The position numbers were made by a program, and so were the translations under genes. Positions 17,611 to 24,985 of a DNA stretch of 64,000 nucleotides are shown here, piece after piece. The number at the start of each line of letters is the position of its first letter. The stretch's first letter is position 1. This stretch comes from Gammaproteobacteria bacterium (lineage in GTDB: Bacteria; Pseudomonadota; Gammaproteobacteria; Steroidobacterales; Rariloculaceae), in assembly GCA_022820625.1 (NCBI GenBank), contig JAJEFE010000070.1, forward strand, positions 1 to 64,000, given 5' to 3'. Under the pieces are notes generated by a model. That model saw only the letters and a program-made list of their open reading frames with translations, was not told the DNA's origin and did not search any database.

Positions 17611-18939
17611 GTGATCGGGACGCAGACCAACAGGATCTATCCGTGGTTCATCGCCGTGTTCGCGGGCATCGCGCTGATGGTCAGCAACGGCCAGACCATC
17701 TCGGGCCTGTCGGTCTACGATGTCGAGTTCATCAACGAGTTCGGCTGGTCCCGGGGCGAAATCAAGCTCCGGGACATGGTGACGCTGCTGCTTGCGGGGC
17801 TTGCGGCACCCTTCGTCGGCGTGCTGCTGGACCGCTACGGCGTGCGCCGCTGCATGCTGGCCGGCTGGGTGGTGCTGATCCTGAGCTACCTCGCCTACAG
17901 CCGTCTCGGCAGCCTCGCCGGGCTTTACCTCATCCACGCCGCCTTTGCGCTGGTGCTGGTGGTGTGCGGGCTCAATGCCGCCGTCATCCTGGTGTCCAAG
18001 TGGTTCACCCGCTACCGGGGCACGGCCATCGGCATCGCGCTCATGGGCACGAGCATGGGCGGGATCGTATTTCCACAGTACGGCACCGCGATGATCGAAC
18101 TGCTGGACTGGCGCGGCGCCTTCGCCTGGGGCAGCCTCTTTCCGGCAGCGCTGCTGCTGATCACCTGGTTCGCGGTGCGCGAAACTCCGCCGCCGGTTCG
18201 GTCGGCGGCAAGCGCCGAGGCTGCCGGAGCGAAGCCGGAATCCGATGCCGACGACACGGCCGGAGCGGCAGCGGATGCCGATGCCGGCCCGGAGACGCAC
18301 GGCGGCGCAGGGTTTCCCCCCGGCGGCGGGGTGAGCTTCGCCACGGCATTGCGCAGCCCCACGTTCTGGGCACTGGCGGTGATCGCGATGACCACCTTTT
18401 ATACCGTCCTGGGCGTGCAGGCCCACATCTTCCTGTACATGAGCGATGCGCAGTTCGATGCGCGCACCGCCACCAACGCCGTCAGCCTGTTCTTCTTCTG
18501 CGCCCTGGTGGGCAAGTTCGTCTTCGGGTTTGCGAGCGACTTTCTGAATCCGAGAAGGGTATTCTTCGGCAACATCCTGGTCATGCTCATCGGCTCTCTG
18601 ATCCTGGTGCGCATGGACATCGCCTTGATCTGGACCGCCGTGGTGACCTTCGGACTGGGCTGGGGCGGGGTCTACACCGTGCTGCAACTCACGGTCATGA
18701 ACACGTTCGGCACGCGCGATGCGGGCAAGATTCTGGGCACGATCACCGTACTCGACGCCACCGGCGGCGGCCTGGGCATCTGGTTGACCGGTGTGATCTA
18801 CGACGCCACCGGCAGCTACGAAATTCCCTTTCTCATCTTCGCAGCGATGATACTGATCGCCCTGGCCGCGCTCACCCGCGTGCGCCCCCTGGCGGCGCAG
18901 GCGACCCCCATGTCCGGCGTGGCTGATCGCGCTGGCTGA
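17611..18939 (+). CDS. MFS transporter, monocarboxylate/oxalate-type
   Basis: Twelve-helix permease of 442 aa and first gene of the operon. It opens with NRIYPWFIAVFAGIALMVSNGQT and shows VGVLLDRYGVRRCMLAGW (loop 2-3 motif) and KWFTRYRGTAIGIALMGTSMGG, a combination typical of the OFA/monocarboxylate-porter group. A long acidic, Ala-rich cytoplasmic loop of about 50 residues separates the two halves (SAEAAGAKPESDADDTAGAA). The GTG start fits the gene boundary. Association with CoA-transferase and lyase genes suggests uptake of a carboxylic acid that feeds them. Confidence 0.88.
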   Translation: MIGTQTNRIYPWFIAVFAGIALMVSNGQTISGLSVYDVEFINEFGWSRGEIKLRDMVTLLLAGLAAPFVGVLLDRYGVRRCMLAGWVVLILSYLAYSRLGSLAGLYLIHAAFALVLVVCGLNAAVILVSKWFTRYRGTAIGIALMGTSMGGIVFPQYGTAMIELLDWRGAFAWGSLFPAALLLITWFAVRETPPPVRSAASAEAAGAKPESDADDTAGAAADADAGPETHGGAGFPPGGGVSFATALRSPTFWALAVIAMTTFYTVLGVQAHIFLYMSDAQFDARTATNAVSLFFFCALVGKFVFGFASDFLNPRRVFFGNILVMLIGSLILVRMDIALIWTAVVTFGLGWGGVYTVLQLTVMNTFGTRDAGKILGTITVLDATGGGLGIWLTGVIYDATGSYEIPFLIFAAMILIALAALTRVRPLAAQATPMSGVADRAG

Positions 18940-18954
18940 CCCCGGAGAATTGAC

Positions 18955-19635
18955 ATGCCCATAGCGGAAGTACTGGTGCTGCGATGGCTGCACATACTAG
19001 CGATGGTGTACTGGCTGGGAGGCGAATGGGGCGTATTCCAGACCTCGCGCCATGTCGTCGACCCCAACCTCTCCATGGAGGAACGGCGCCGGCACATGGA
19101 AACGGCCTACCGCATCGACATCCTCGCCAGGACAGGCATCATCCTGCTGTTACCCCTGGGCCTGCACATGGGTAACATGTATGGACTACAGCCCTACGGA
19201 GGGCCCTGGCTGTGGGGGATGTGGGTGGCGTTCGGCGGCTGGCTGGGGCTGTGCTGGGCCGCCTTCGTCCATCGCGAGACCGACCTGGGCGTGCGCCTGA
19301 CCCTCTGGGACGAGCGCATCCGCTACGTGGTCATACCGGTGCTGCTGGTATCGGCCGTGCTGTCGCTGCTCGGCCGTGGGCCGTTCCTGGCCGGACCGGG
19401 TTTGATGTGGTTCTCCTGGAAGATACTGATTTACAGCCTGCTCCTGGTCATCGGGCTGTACCTGCGCTTCGTCATGCGGGAATGGACCCAACTCTTCCGC
19501 GTATTGGCCGAAGGCCCCAACGCGGAGGTGGAGCGCAAGCTTGCGAAATCCCTGCGGTTCGGCAAGCGACTGGCGTACGTGTACTGGGTGGGCATCGCCG
19601 CGACCGCGTTTCTCGGCACGACCAAATTCGTGTAG
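18955..19635 (+). CDS. CopD-like integral membrane protein
   Basis: Inner-membrane protein of 226 aa with about five to six hydrophobic helices (LVLRWLHILAMVYWLGGEWG at the start, GIILLLPLGLHMG, WVAFGGWLGLCWAAFV, VVIPVLLVSAVLSLL, ILIYSLLLVIGLYLRFV). Conserved His residues near the membrane (LRWLHILAM, LGLHMG) resemble CopD/DUF2269-like cytochrome-b-type membrane proteins, so haem or metal binding is possible. It lies 15 bp after the permease gene and 4 bp before the CoA-transferase gene, so it is part of the operon. Its specific function is unknown. Confidence 0.7.
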   Translation: MPIAEVLVLRWLHILAMVYWLGGEWGVFQTSRHVVDPNLSMEERRRHMETAYRIDILARTGIILLLPLGLHMGNMYGLQPYGGPWLWGMWVAFGGWLGLCWAAFVHRETDLGVRLTLWDERIRYVVIPVLLVSAVLSLLGRGPFLAGPGLMWFSWKILIYSLLLVIGLYLRFVMREWTQLFRVLAEGPNAEVERKLAKSLRFGKRLAYVYWVGIAATAFLGTTKFV

Positions 19636-19639
19636 CAGC

Positions 19640-20839
19640 ATGGCGCGCGCGCTGGAAGGGGTTCGCATACTGGATCTCACGCACATGCTGTCGGGCCCGT
19701 ACGCCAGCATGATTCTCGCGGACCTGGGCGCGGAAACCATCAAGGTGGAACCGCTCGCCGGAGAAGGCACGCGTCGGCTGCTGGCAAACGATCCGAAGCA
19801 CTCGCTGGAAGGGATGGGCGCCTACTTCCTGACGCTGAATCGCAACAAGAAGAGCATCGCCATCGACCTCAAGAACGAACGGGGCCTTAAGCTGTTTCAC
19901 GAACTGGTGGGCGTCTCCGATATCGTGATCAGCAACTTCACCCCCGGCGTACCGGAGCGGCTTGGTATCGACTACGAGTCGCTAGCCTCCGTCAACCCCC
20001 GCATCATCGCCTGCACGGTAACCGGGTTCGGCGCAAGCGGCCCCAGCCACCGGCGCCCGGCCTTCGATCAGGTCGCCCAGGCCACCGGCGGCGGCATGTC
20101 CATCACCGGTCCGGACCGGGAACACCCCGTACGCGCGGGGATCCCCATAGGCGATCTGGGCGGCGGCATGTTCGGCGTGATGGGCATCCTGGCGGCGCTG
20201 TACGAACGCGAACGCAGCGGCCGCGGCCAGGAAGTGGATATTTCCATGCTCGACGGGCAGATCTCCATGCTCAACTACATGGCGACCATGCACTTCCTCT
20301 CCGGCGAAGACCCCTACCCCATCGGCAACTCGCACTTCGTCCACGTGCCCTACAACACCTTCGCCTGCGCCGACGGGTTCATCGTGATCGCCGTGATCAC
20401 GGACAACTTCTGGCAGAATCTCAAGCAGGTGCTAGGCTGTGAGGATCTGGACGTGCCGGAGTACGACACCCAGCCCGGCCGCTGGCGCGACCGCGAATTC
20501 ATCAACCGCCGCCTGAACGAGGTGCTGGGCCGGGATACCTGCGCCAACTGGCTGCGGCGCCTGCAGAAGCAGCGCATTCCCTGTGCCCCCGTGAATTCAT
20601 TCGGACAGGCACTGTCCGATCCGCAAGTCCTGCATCGCAACATGGTAGTGGAATTGCGGCACCCCTCGGGCGGGAGTACCCGCGGTCCCGGCAACCCGAT
20701 CAAGCTGTCCCGCACCCAGGGGGAGACGTTCACCGCGGCGCCCACCCTGGGAGAGCACACGGACGAAGTGCTGCGAATCTGCCTTGGCATGGACGCCCCG
20801 GCAATCGAGCGGCTGCGTGGCGACGGGGTTATTGGCTGA
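19640..20839 (+). CDS. Family III CoA-transferase (CaiB/BaiF type)
   Basis: CoA transferase of 399 aa that moves CoA between an acyl-CoA and a free carboxylate. Family signatures are LEGVRILDLTHMLSGPYASMILADLGAETIKVEP near the N-terminus, NRNKKSIAIDLKNERG, and the region PVRAGIPIGDLGGGMFGVMGIL, where the Asp is the expected aspartyl-CoA catalytic residue. ATG 19640 is the right start: the ORF track begins within the preceding membrane-protein gene. Together with the next gene it suggests CoA activation followed by lyase cleavage. A paralogue is encoded at 27108. The natural acid is not predictable from sequence. Confidence 0.92.
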   Translation: MARALEGVRILDLTHMLSGPYASMILADLGAETIKVEPLAGEGTRRLLANDPKHSLEGMGAYFLTLNRNKKSIAIDLKNERGLKLFHELVGVSDIVISNFTPGVPERLGIDYESLASVNPRIIACTVTGFGASGPSHRRPAFDQVAQATGGGMSITGPDREHPVRAGIPIGDLGGGMFGVMGILAALYERERSGRGQEVDISMLDGQISMLNYMATMHFLSGEDPYPIGNSHFVHVPYNTFACADGFIVIAVITDNFWQNLKQVLGCEDLDVPEYDTQPGRWRDREFINRRLNEVLGRDTCANWLRRLQKQRIPCAPVNSFGQALSDPQVLHRNMVVELRHPSGGSTRGPGNPIKLSRTQGETFTAAPTLGEHTDEVLRICLGMDAPAIERLRGDGVIG

Positions 20840-20864
20840 TGGACGCACGAAGGGTCGAGGGCTG

Positions 20865-21806
20865 ATGGGCGCGCGAGCGATCATCAACGAGGTCGGCCCC
20901 AGGGACGGACTGCAAAGCCAGAGCCGGATACTTTCGGTGGACGAGCGGCTGCAACTGATCGGCGCGTTGGAAGCGGCCGGTATCCGGCGCATCGAGGTGG
21001 GCAGTTTCGCTTCGCCGAAGGCGGTGCCCGCCATGGCCGGCACGGACCGGCTGCTGGAACGGCTCAACGGCGAAGGCCTCACGACCTACACGTCGATGGT
21101 TCCCAACCTGAAGGGGTACCGGCTCGCCCGGGAGGCGGGTGCGGCTTCGGTCACGGTGATCGCCTACGCCTCCGAAACCATGGCGCAGCGCAATGTCCGG
21201 ATGACGCTCGATGAGACGGAAAGCACGGCGGGCGACATTCTGCGGCTCGCCCGGGACGACGGCGTGGAGGCGATCGTCATCGTCGCGGTCGCCTTCGGCT
21301 GCCCGTTCGAAGGGGCCGTGGACCCAGACTTCGTCGGGAACATCGCCGCGCGCTACCTGGAAGCGGACGTGGCGCGGCTCGTGCTGGCCGACACCATCGG
21401 CGCGGCGGACCCGGCGCAGGTCGGGCGGCTCGCCGGGGAGCTGGTCGAGTCACATGGAGCGGTTCGGCTCGGTTGCCACTTCCACGATACCCGGGCCATG
21501 GGCCTGGCGAACGTTTACGCGGCGCTTCAGGCCGGCATCCGTTGGTTCGACAGCTCCATCGGGGGACTCGGCGGCTGCCCGTTCGCGCCGGGCGCCAGCG
21601 GCAACGTGGCCACCGAAGACGTGGTCATGATGCTGCACCAGATGGGATTCGAAACCGGCATCGATCTGCCGCGGCTGCTGGCGGCTTCGGATCTTGCGAC
21701 CCGGCTGACCGGCACCGCTCCCGGCGGGCGGGCAAGGGAATGGTTGCGGAAGCGCCTCGGCGCATCCGGGCGGGACCCGTCTGCTGCGCTGGAAGCCCGA
21801 GCCTGA
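20865..21806 (+). CDS. HMG-CoA-lyase-like (DRE-TIM) enzyme
   Basis: DRE-TIM metallolyase of 313 aa. It shows the metal and base motif NEVGPRDGLQSQ, the metal-binding GCHFHDTRAMGLANV and the C-terminal GGLGGCPFAPGASGNVATED containing the Cys loop of HMG-CoA lyase. Such enzymes cleave 3-hydroxy-3-methylacyl-CoA esters to acetyl-CoA plus a keto compound. ATG 20865 gives the conserved N-terminus. Its pairing with a family III CoA-transferase suggests a substrate other than leucine-derived HMG-CoA, for example a citramalyl-CoA-like ester. A paralogue lies at 28424. It follows the transferase by 25 bp. Confidence 0.9.
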   Translation: MGARAIINEVGPRDGLQSQSRILSVDERLQLIGALEAAGIRRIEVGSFASPKAVPAMAGTDRLLERLNGEGLTTYTSMVPNLKGYRLAREAGAASVTVIAYASETMAQRNVRMTLDETESTAGDILRLARDDGVEAIVIVAVAFGCPFEGAVDPDFVGNIAARYLEADVARLVLADTIGAADPAQVGRLAGELVESHGAVRLGCHFHDTRAMGLANVYAALQAGIRWFDSSIGGLGGCPFAPGASGNVATEDVVMMLHQMGFETGIDLPRLLAASDLATRLTGTAPGGRAREWLRKRLGASGRDPSAALEARA

Positions 21807-21858
21807 AACGTAGTGAGCGGCTCCCACTGCCCCGAAAAACCCGAACACTGGTCAAGTC

Positions 21859-22097
21859 ATGAACAAAAGCACTACTCCTTTCTGCACCATCCTGCCGATT
21901 GCGGCTGTCCTGTGTCTCGGCGCATGCGCCGGGGACGACGATCAGGTCTGGCCTCAGCTCGTCGATGCGGGCGGCGGATATGAAACGATGCCCCTGGAGA
22001 AGGGCGTGGAGATCATGTTTCGCACGGCCAGTTGCCGCAAACGAGATCGGACATGGCCGAACTGCTCGACCGCGAGAGCCGCTGGTTGAATGAATAG
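21859..22097 (+). pseudogene. Frameshifted small lipoprotein
   Basis: The first 54 residues look like a lipoprotein: a signal MNKSTTPFCTILPIAAVLCLGAC with lipobox LGAC, then AGDDDQVWPQLVDAGGGYETMPLEKGVEIMF. After MF the frame degenerates into RTASCRKRDRTW. One missing base there restores a natural-looking C-terminus in the next frame, SHGQLPQTRSDMAELLDRES and RWLNE, ending at TAG 22097. I therefore read it as a single-base deletion or sequencing error in a gene of about 79 codons. It follows the lyase gene by 52 bp on the same strand. Function unknown. Confidence 0.5.
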
Positions 22098-22185
22098 AGC
22101 CGCTGCGGAGAAACTCCACGCTTTGGCAAGAAATGGACCTCGATTCGGGCGAACCGCCCAAGTACGGTAGACGCATCGCTGTGAT

Positions 22186-22515
22186 ATGGTGCGGACAATG
22201 AAAAACGGGTTGCTCGAATTGAAGTCGGACACGTGGGCGATCATCGGCGCGGGCGCGGCGATGGCGGCGATCAACGTGACAATCATGCTCGCGCTGATTT
22301 CCGCCACCAACGCGCGCATCAGCGAGCAGGGCGAGCGGCTCGACGCGCGCACCGACGCCCAGGGCGTCCGAATCGACATGCTTTACGACACCATGAGGAA
22401 CGAGCACGCCCTGATTCTCGAGTCCCTGGCCGGAGTCGCGCAGCGCGTTTCCTATATCGAGGGGCATCTCGGAATCGGCCGCACAACGGATCCGGAAGAC
22501 ACCGGCCCGCCATAG
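22186..22515 (+). CDS. Small membrane-anchored coiled-coil protein
   Basis: Hypothetical protein of 109 aa (105 if the second ATG at 22198 is used). One membrane segment, WAIIGAGAAMAAINVTIMLALISA (about residues 17-40), is followed by a heptad-like charged stretch (ISEQGERLDARTDAQGVRIDMLYDTMRNEH) that probably forms a coiled coil. The layout resembles small proteins often found near toxin, phage or AAA ATPase genes, but I recognise no family. The only neighbour on the other strand is an AAA ATPase remnant, so this may be a leftover of a mobile or defence locus (inference). Confidence 0.55.
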   Translation: MVRTMKNGLLELKSDTWAIIGAGAAMAAINVTIMLALISATNARISEQGERLDARTDAQGVRIDMLYDTMRNEHALILESLAGVAQRVSYIEGHLGIGRTTDPEDTGPP

Positions 22516-22527
22516 GGGCTTGCGACG

Positions 22528-22749
22528 CTACCAACAAATGTAGTCCAGCACGACAACGCTCTCAACGACCCGCCAACGCTTCACGCCAGCCCGAGCTCCG
22601 CGGGCGCATCGCGCCAATGCAGGCAGAGTACACCTTCCATGCGCATCCGGGTCAAAGGCGTTCCTTATGCAGGTCGTCTTGCCCGTGCCGCGCGCGCCAA
22701 AGAGGATGAAGGAGTTGTTGCGGGTGGTCTGCAGAAGGCGATCGAACAT
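22528..22749 (-). pseudogene. Truncated AAA ATPase (DUF4143-type N-terminus)
   Basis: The ORF encodes 73 aa. Its first 33 residues, MFDRLLQTTRNNSFILFGARGTGKTTCIRNAF, are the start of the predicted AAA ATPases that carry a C-terminal DUF4143/nuclease-like domain; the Walker A is GARGTGKT. These proteins are normally near 400 aa, and everything after the first 35 residues is absent or scrambled here. It is a remnant with no expected activity. Palindromes lie just upstream at 22786-22815. Confidence 0.6.
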
Positions 22750-22785
22750 ACGGGATGCATCATTCTAATTCGGGATTATGATCCA

Positions 22786-22815
22786 TATATCACGCTGATA
22801 TACGGAATATATTCC
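22786..22815. promoter_or_regulatory. Two adjacent AT-rich palindromes
   Basis: TATATCA-CGC-TGATATA is a perfect 7-bp inverted repeat with a 3-nt centre (22786-22802), followed after one base by the perfect 12-bp palindrome GGAATATATTCC (22804-22815). They lie between the oxidoreductase stop and the AAA remnant start, both on the minus strand. The TGATATA arm matches the motif at other sites in this block. They could be an operator, a promoter of the lost ATPase gene, or a remnant of an element end. Confidence 0.4.
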
Positions 22816-22832
22816 ACATTTCCGTTCTGCGA

Positions 22833-23825
22833 TCAGGCCTTCACGATCACCTTGCCGAAGTTTTGCCCGCTCATGAGGCGGTGGAAGGCAGCCGGCGCGT
22901 TCGCAAGGCCAACGGTAATGTCCTCGCGCTGCGTGAGCTTGGATTGCACCACTAACGGTAGGCATTCGCGAATGAATTCGTCGCGCCGGGGTTCGTAGTC
23001 GTAGACGACGAGCCCGCTGACGACGGCGCGCTTGCCGATCAGCAGGCCGGGAGCGGGGCCCGGCGTGCGGTCGGCCCGGTTGTACTCGGCCATGAGTCCA
23101 CAGAGCACGACGCGTCCGTAATGCGCCAGATTCCGGCAGGCCGCATGCAGTATCGAGCCGCCCACCAGGTCGAAATAGACATTGATGCCGTCCGGGCACA
23201 GTTTGCCGAGGCGTGCTTCCACATCTTCGCTGCGTCGGTCGATGCAGTCCGCCGCGCCGAGGGTCTCGATCGCGTAGCGGCATTTCTCGCCTGAGCCCGC
23301 GATTCCGATCACCCGGGCGCCACGAGCCGCACAGAGCTGCGCGGCGATCGAACCGACGCCGCCGGTCACGGCGGGAATGACCACGCACTCGCCGGCGCAG
23401 ACCCTGGCCAGCCAGATCATGCCGGCATGGGCGGTCAGGCCCGTCATCCCCAACACCGAAAGCGCGTACGAGGGCGGGTCTATGTTGTCGGCAACGGTAC
23501 TCAGCTCACTCGCGACGTGCACCGAGTACTCCTGCCAGCCTCCCATGCAGCGCACGAGTTGGCCCACGGAGAAAGACGTCACATTCGAACGCACCACCTC
23601 GCTGACGGTCTCTCCATTCATCACGTCACCCGGTACCACGGCGCCGGATGTGTGCCGGCCCGCGATCTGGCTGCGCATGTAGGGGTCCAGGGACAGGTAG
23701 CGGGTCCGGCAGAGCACCTCACCGGCGCCCGGCTCAGGCATCGGCGCGTTTCGCAGGGAGAAATTTTCGGGAGCCGGGACACCCTGCGGCGTTGATTCAA
23801 GGATGATTTGTCGGTTGGAATGCAC
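22833..23825 (-). CDS. NADP-dependent MDR oxidoreductase (CurA / alkenal reductase type)
   Basis: Medium-chain dehydrogenase/reductase of 330 aa, zinc-independent group. Features in order: RQIILESTPQGVPAPENF, RTRYLSLDPYMRSQI (hallmark of the leukotriene/curcumin reductase branch), GLTAHAGMIWLARVCAG, the nucleotide-binding AVTGGVGSIAAQLCAARGARVIG, and GKVIVKA at the end. Relatives reduce the C=C bond of alpha,beta-unsaturated ketones or aldehydes with NADPH. The GTG at 23825 is the only sensible start; the track ORF begins inside the upstream gene. It lies 17 bp after the CpcT-like gene and is probably cotranscribed. Confidence 0.88.
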   Translation of the reverse strand: MHSNRQIILESTPQGVPAPENFSLRNAPMPEPGAGEVLCRTRYLSLDPYMRSQIAGRHTSGAVVPGDVMNGETVSEVVRSNVTSFSVGQLVRCMGGWQEYSVHVASELSTVADNIDPPSYALSVLGMTGLTAHAGMIWLARVCAGECVVIPAVTGGVGSIAAQLCAARGARVIGIAGSGEKCRYAIETLGAADCIDRRSEDVEARLGKLCPDGINVYFDLVGGSILHAACRNLAHYGRVVLCGLMAEYNRADRTPGPAPGLLIGKRAVVSGLVVYDYEPRRDEFIRECLPLVVQSKLTQREDITVGLANAPAAFHRLMSGQNFGKVIVKA

Positions 23826-23842
23826 GGCCGGCAGGGTTTCCG

Positions 23843-24931
23843 CTACTGCGCTGCTCCTTCCTGCGTCAACCCGGCCTGCATCCACCCCAGGTTGATGCCG
23901 ATCCGCGCTGCATCGGGATCGGCCCAGGAATAGGCCACGGTCTCGCCCGTCGCCGCCTCCAGGATGCCCAGCTTGAGCACTGCGACCCGGGTATTCTGGT
24001 AGGTCAGGCGCGCCAGTTCCAGCGAGTAGCCGGTTTCGTCGCCGGACTCCGTGACCAGAGGAATCACCTGCCCCTCGTTGTGCAGGCGCAGTCCGGGAAC
24101 CAGCAACATTTCCTCCGGATCGGCCGACGCCGGAGCGAACGAGCCGCGACGGATTGCGGCCCAACCGTCGAAGTAGCGCACCTTGCGGTTGATGTGCGGC
24201 TCATTGCGGCCGAACAGCCGGTTGCCGTCCTCGTCGAAGGCCTTGTCTCCTATCCGGATCTCCTCAGCGGTGAGCGTCAGGGTATCGGTGATGTAAACGT
24301 TCTGCTCCAGGTTGGCGGAGTAGTAGAAGCACGCCCCGTCATCCATCTCCCCAAGATAGTGGCCGTCCACGAAACGCCAGTACACGTTGCAACCGGGCAG
24401 GTTGCGCAATTCTCCCGGCTCGATCTCTCCGATTACGGCCGGGTCGCGGTCGGCGTACCGGTACTTGCCTTCGTCGTTGAAGCTGTGAATCGCCAACTCG
24501 ATGGCTCCGCGTCCGTCATTGACGCTGAAACTGTAGAGACGCTGGCGGTAGACGTTTTCGTAGTCACCGTCCATGTACTGCTTGACGAAGACCGTGTGCT
24601 CGCCGACGGCGGGCGCGGCGACCGGCAGGAAGATGTGGTGGATGTGCTCGTGGCGCTCTTCGGGCGCCACGCCGTCGACAGCCTGCTGCCAGACCTGCTC
24701 GTTGTTGTCGTACTCTCCGGCGAACCAGCCGAGGAAATGATCCAGGTCGGCCGCGGACCGCGGCGGCGTTTGTTGACCGTATGCAGCGCCGACCGTCAGG
24801 GCAAGCGCCGCGGCCAGCGTCCTGGCGGTTTTGGGGGCGCCGCCGTGTTGGCGCGAAGGCAACCGATGTTGGTCCATGCGAGTCCGAGTGGGCGCAACCA
24901 TGCGCGGCGGGGTCAAGTGCTCAGTGGACAT
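23843..24931 (-). CDS. Exported CpcT/CpeT-like protein
   Basis: Protein of up to 362 aa with an N-terminal export signal (TARTLAAALALTVGAAYGQQ, about residues 35-54); the exact start is uncertain because no ribosome-binding site is evident, and ATG 24901 or 24877 are alternatives. The mature part shows DLDHFLGWFAGEYDNNEQVWQ, ENVYRQRLYSFSV, GCNVYWRFVDGHYLGEMDDG and the later C/Y-rich strand, a layout matching the CpcT/CpeT family, known in cyanobacteria as bilin lyases. There is no phycobiliprotein here, so a lipocalin-like ligand-binding role is more likely. It heads a two-gene operon with the MDR enzyme. Confidence 0.7.
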   Translation of the reverse strand: MSTEHLTPPRMVAPTRTRMDQHRLPSRQHGGAPKTARTLAAALALTVGAAYGQQTPPRSAADLDHFLGWFAGEYDNNEQVWQQAVDGVAPEERHEHIHHIFLPVAAPAVGEHTVFVKQYMDGDYENVYRQRLYSFSVNDGRGAIELAIHSFNDEGKYRYADRDPAVIGEIEPGELRNLPGCNVYWRFVDGHYLGEMDDGACFYYSANLEQNVYITDTLTLTAEEIRIGDKAFDEDGNRLFGRNEPHINRKVRYFDGWAAIRRGSFAPASADPEEMLLVPGLRLHNEGQVIPLVTESGDETGYSLELARLTYQNTRVAVLKLGILEAATGETVAYSWADPDAARIGINLGWMQAGLTQEGAAQ

Positions 24932-24938
24932 TTGTACT

Positions 24939-24952
24939 ATTGATAGATCAAT
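24939..24952. promoter_or_regulatory. Palindromic candidate operator between divergent genes
   Basis: ATTGAT-AG-ATCAAT is a perfect 6-bp inverted repeat with a 2-nt centre in the 54-bp gap between the CpcT-like gene and the LeuC-like gene. Its TTGATAGATCAA core closely resembles TGATATATCA upstream of the GntR regulator. One bound dimer here could control both divergent operons (inference). Confidence 0.45.
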
Positions 24953-24985
24953 ATATGTTTTACCAGAACGCGATTATAGCAGGCC

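Noticed and set aside
17575-18993. 472-aa minus-strand ORF rich in His, Gln and Gly
   Set aside because: Antisense shadow of the MFS permease; composition typical of GC-rich reverse frames.
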